DNA from: Liolophura sinensis
Taxonomy: Eukaryota; Mollusca; Polyplacophora; Chitonida; Chitonidae
Assembly (NCBI RefSeq): GCF_032854445.1
Contig: NC_088296.1
Location: forward strand, 23,939,604-24,003,603
DNA length: 64,000 nt
Direction: 5' to 3'
Part shown: in pieces, positions 61,820 through 64,000 of the stretch
Layout: each line of letters starts with the position of its first letter
How positions within the stretch are numbered: the stretch's first letter is position 1
Notes under the pieces: model-generated
Told to the model about the DNA's origin: nothing
The model's database searches: none
The model's input: only the letters and a program-made list of their open reading frames with translations
Translations under genes and position numbers: made by a program

Positions 61820-64000
61820 TTTTAGTAGTTGTTTTGATTGTTGTTCGTACTGTAGTTGGTATTAGATCGGTGACATAAAAATGGTGTAGTTTTAATGGTG
61901 CAGGAAACCAGACAGAGCTGTGAGGAAACCACAGCCTCCTGTGAGTGATATCTCCTGACCTGAAACTGCAGCTAATGCTGTGAGCATCAACATATGTGAC
62001 CTCATCGATAATCAGTAGTCATCAAATTTTGTTAAAAGTCTGCTGAGTCAGACAAACAAATGTTCTTATATAAAAGGGATTGAAAGCTTGAATCCATCCA
62101 CTTTTTAACTGGTTAACGGGTTAAGGCTACACCAGATAAATTTTTTGTTTTTCGAGCAGAGTAAATCTTCTCTCAGTGTTAGAGGATAGTATAAAAATTA
62201 AAACTTAAATCTGAAAATCAGATAATTTGCGTGTAAATGGGGTCTGTCCCAGCAGTTGTTCAGGTTAATGTGGTATTTGAGTGATCGGAAAGACTGAAAA
62301 CAACCATGAAAATCACCAAAAAATATTATGATCGGACAAAGTAAATAGGTTAATACACATGTATACATGAATACAGAGGTAAATGAATATGGGAGTTCTG
62401 ACGTCAAACTCTTTTATTGCTAAAGGTCAAAAAAGACATACTGTATCATGTGACCTGTCAGAAATGTTTGCAGTTTACTATACCATGGGAGTCTGAAAAA
62501 AGTTGCACAAAAAGTTATTTCACATAGGCGATAGACAAACAATGGAGTAAACTGAGAAGCTGAGCGTTTGTGAACTTGAGAAGTTTCTAAAGTAACGATG
62601 TGCCATCTGTGCCTCTGGAACAGAGTGAGACAATATGTGGTGGGTAAAGTAATGTCTACAGGGGTTGCCTAACATTTTTAGATCGCACAATAAAGGAGGA
62701 CTGTTTTTACCTTCAGAGACAAAAGAGTTGGAACTCAGCACTTCCGTATTGCAGGCATAAATTCACAAAAGAAGGGGAATAACTTTATGCTGGTGTTGCT
62801 GTAAAATTTTAACAATGGGCTAGATATTAAGAAAGTACAGTAGTGATGACAGCCTGTATTGTTGTTAAAACTTCCTCTAAAGGTTGTCACTGCCACCTGT
62901 TCCTACTTAGCTCAACATGCTGAACATTGATTTCCAATGTAATGGGTCAATATGCTACAGGATAGTAAGTCTGTTAGTATCAGACAAATGATCCTGACCT
63001 TGAATCTGATCAAGGTCACAACGCAGGTTATTTTGTGGGAAGGTTACTTGACTTCCATGCAATTAAGAAAATGTATGTTGTGTGTGCGCTTACACATGGA
63101 AGGTACAATATACTTGCTTCGGTACAAATGCCCTGAAGACATTTTCGCAGACAGGAAGTTGGGAAATCTGTAAAATGATACAAGAGTTTAATTGTAAATG
63201 TCAACAGTTAAACATGTAGATGACCCAACTCCCCTATACAGAAACATCTTGGACAGAAAATACTGAGAAATCATTCACCTGAAGCCATTTCTGACAATTA
63301 TATTGTACCTGCAGTTGTAAGTCTAAATTTTAATATAAGATTTTGGACCTCATTTGGGCACCTTACAAATTAAAATTTTGACTACTGGTGCCTCAAAATT
63401 GTGATCCTAAGACAAATATGTAATTTTATTGTTTTATAAATACTGCAAAATTTTTCAGTGTAAAGAATTGGTATTAAAAACATACATTTTTAAAGCATGG
63501 TTTTACCTCTTAGCAGACATGTATTGTTTATGTAAAAACTGTCAGAAGTTGCACCTGAAGGTGAGTATTTTTAAGCTAGATGTCAGTTTTATCTTAAATT
63601 CCTATTTTCTGTTATTCACAAAATTAGACCATAAAAACAGGTCTGGTCCATCCTTAATTTTGTAATTTTCTTTTTAAAATCTCATAACTGAAACATTTTC
63701 TTCTTATTCTACTTGCCACTTGTTAAAGATCAAGTTATATATTAGCCATTCAAAGTTTTTTCAGACTATTTTTATAATTTTTGATTATGTTGAACACTTC
63801 CCTCCTTTTTTTTGCCATGTTTACGGTAGAAGTCCACATTGTGTTGTGGCTGGTTAGTGCAGTGACCTCAACAATGGAGGCATGTGTCAGAGAGTGTTGT
63901 CACCGCCAGGTTGTATACCACTATATTCTCTGTTGTTACTGCATACTCTCTAAACCAAATTTGTTTTGAAAATAACTCTAATAAGTCTGTATGCTGTTTT
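61820..64000. other. Probable intron, nothing firm
   Basis: AT-rich. One exon-like block, 63508-63551 between TTTTACCTCTTAG and GAAG|GTGAGTATT, can read DMYCLCKNCQKLHLK, but its phase does not fit the exon at 61614. Other short frames are unsupported. Confidence 0.35.

Noticed and set aside
63508-63551. Next exon of the 61614 gene, with a CLCKNC zinc-finger-like stretch
   Set aside because: Splice phase does not fit the upstream phase 0 donor, and the surrounding frame is AT-rich without likeness.

Overview
This is animal nuclear DNA, most probably from a mollusc or another lophotrochozoan. The evidence is spliceosomal exons with GT/AG borders, intronless histone H3 genes ending in the metazoan histone stem-loop, and many tRNA-headed SINEs with AAAT-type tails of a kind I associate with mollusc genomes. 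The species cannot be named from the sequence. The window is gene-poor, and most of it is tandem arrays, SINEs, palindromic (MITE/foldback) elements and AT-rich DNA without recognisable content.

Layout. 0.1-2.1 kb: 22-bp satellite with a longer 615-bp period. 3-7.3 kb: short duplications, SINEs and a 72-bp array. 7.57-14.76 kb: a four-exon gene that I reconstruct for a 72-residue secreted peptide with eight cysteines in the mature part. Its introns hold a MITE, a 33-bp minisatellite, SINEs and a large foldback element. 15-18 kb: MITEs, SINEs and a long-inverted-repeat element. 18.3-28.7 kb: four co-oriented H3 genes without H2A, H2B, H4 or H1 in between. Three of the four units also carry, downstream and antisense, a conserved cysteine-rich exon that is intact only in unit 1, followed by an AT-rich module amplified into a 53-bp array in unit 1. 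A decayed Penelope-like retroelement with a GIY-YIG domain sits in unit 1.

29-48 kb: almost pure repeat territory, with 26-, 49-, ~77-, 52-, 38-, 60- and 33-bp arrays, a TTAA-flanked inverted-repeat element and several SINE families. 48.8-64 kb: more SINEs and arrays, two copies of a palindromic MITE, long AT runs, two weak single-exon candidates (48.8 kb plus, 50.6 kb minus) and the likely 5' end of a plus-strand gene. That gene has an E-box promoter and untranslated exon near 59.1-59.2 kb and a coding exon at 61.61-61.70 kb; the rest lies outside the window or was not recognised.

The H3 genes would supply replication-type H3. Each has CCAAT boxes, a GATAA/ATAAAA element 26-29 bp before a CATTCC-type start motif, a 3' stem-loop and a purine-rich U7-type element. 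The other genes show no functional link to them. Exon joins, promoters and family resemblances are inferred by eye; no database search or RNA evidence was available.
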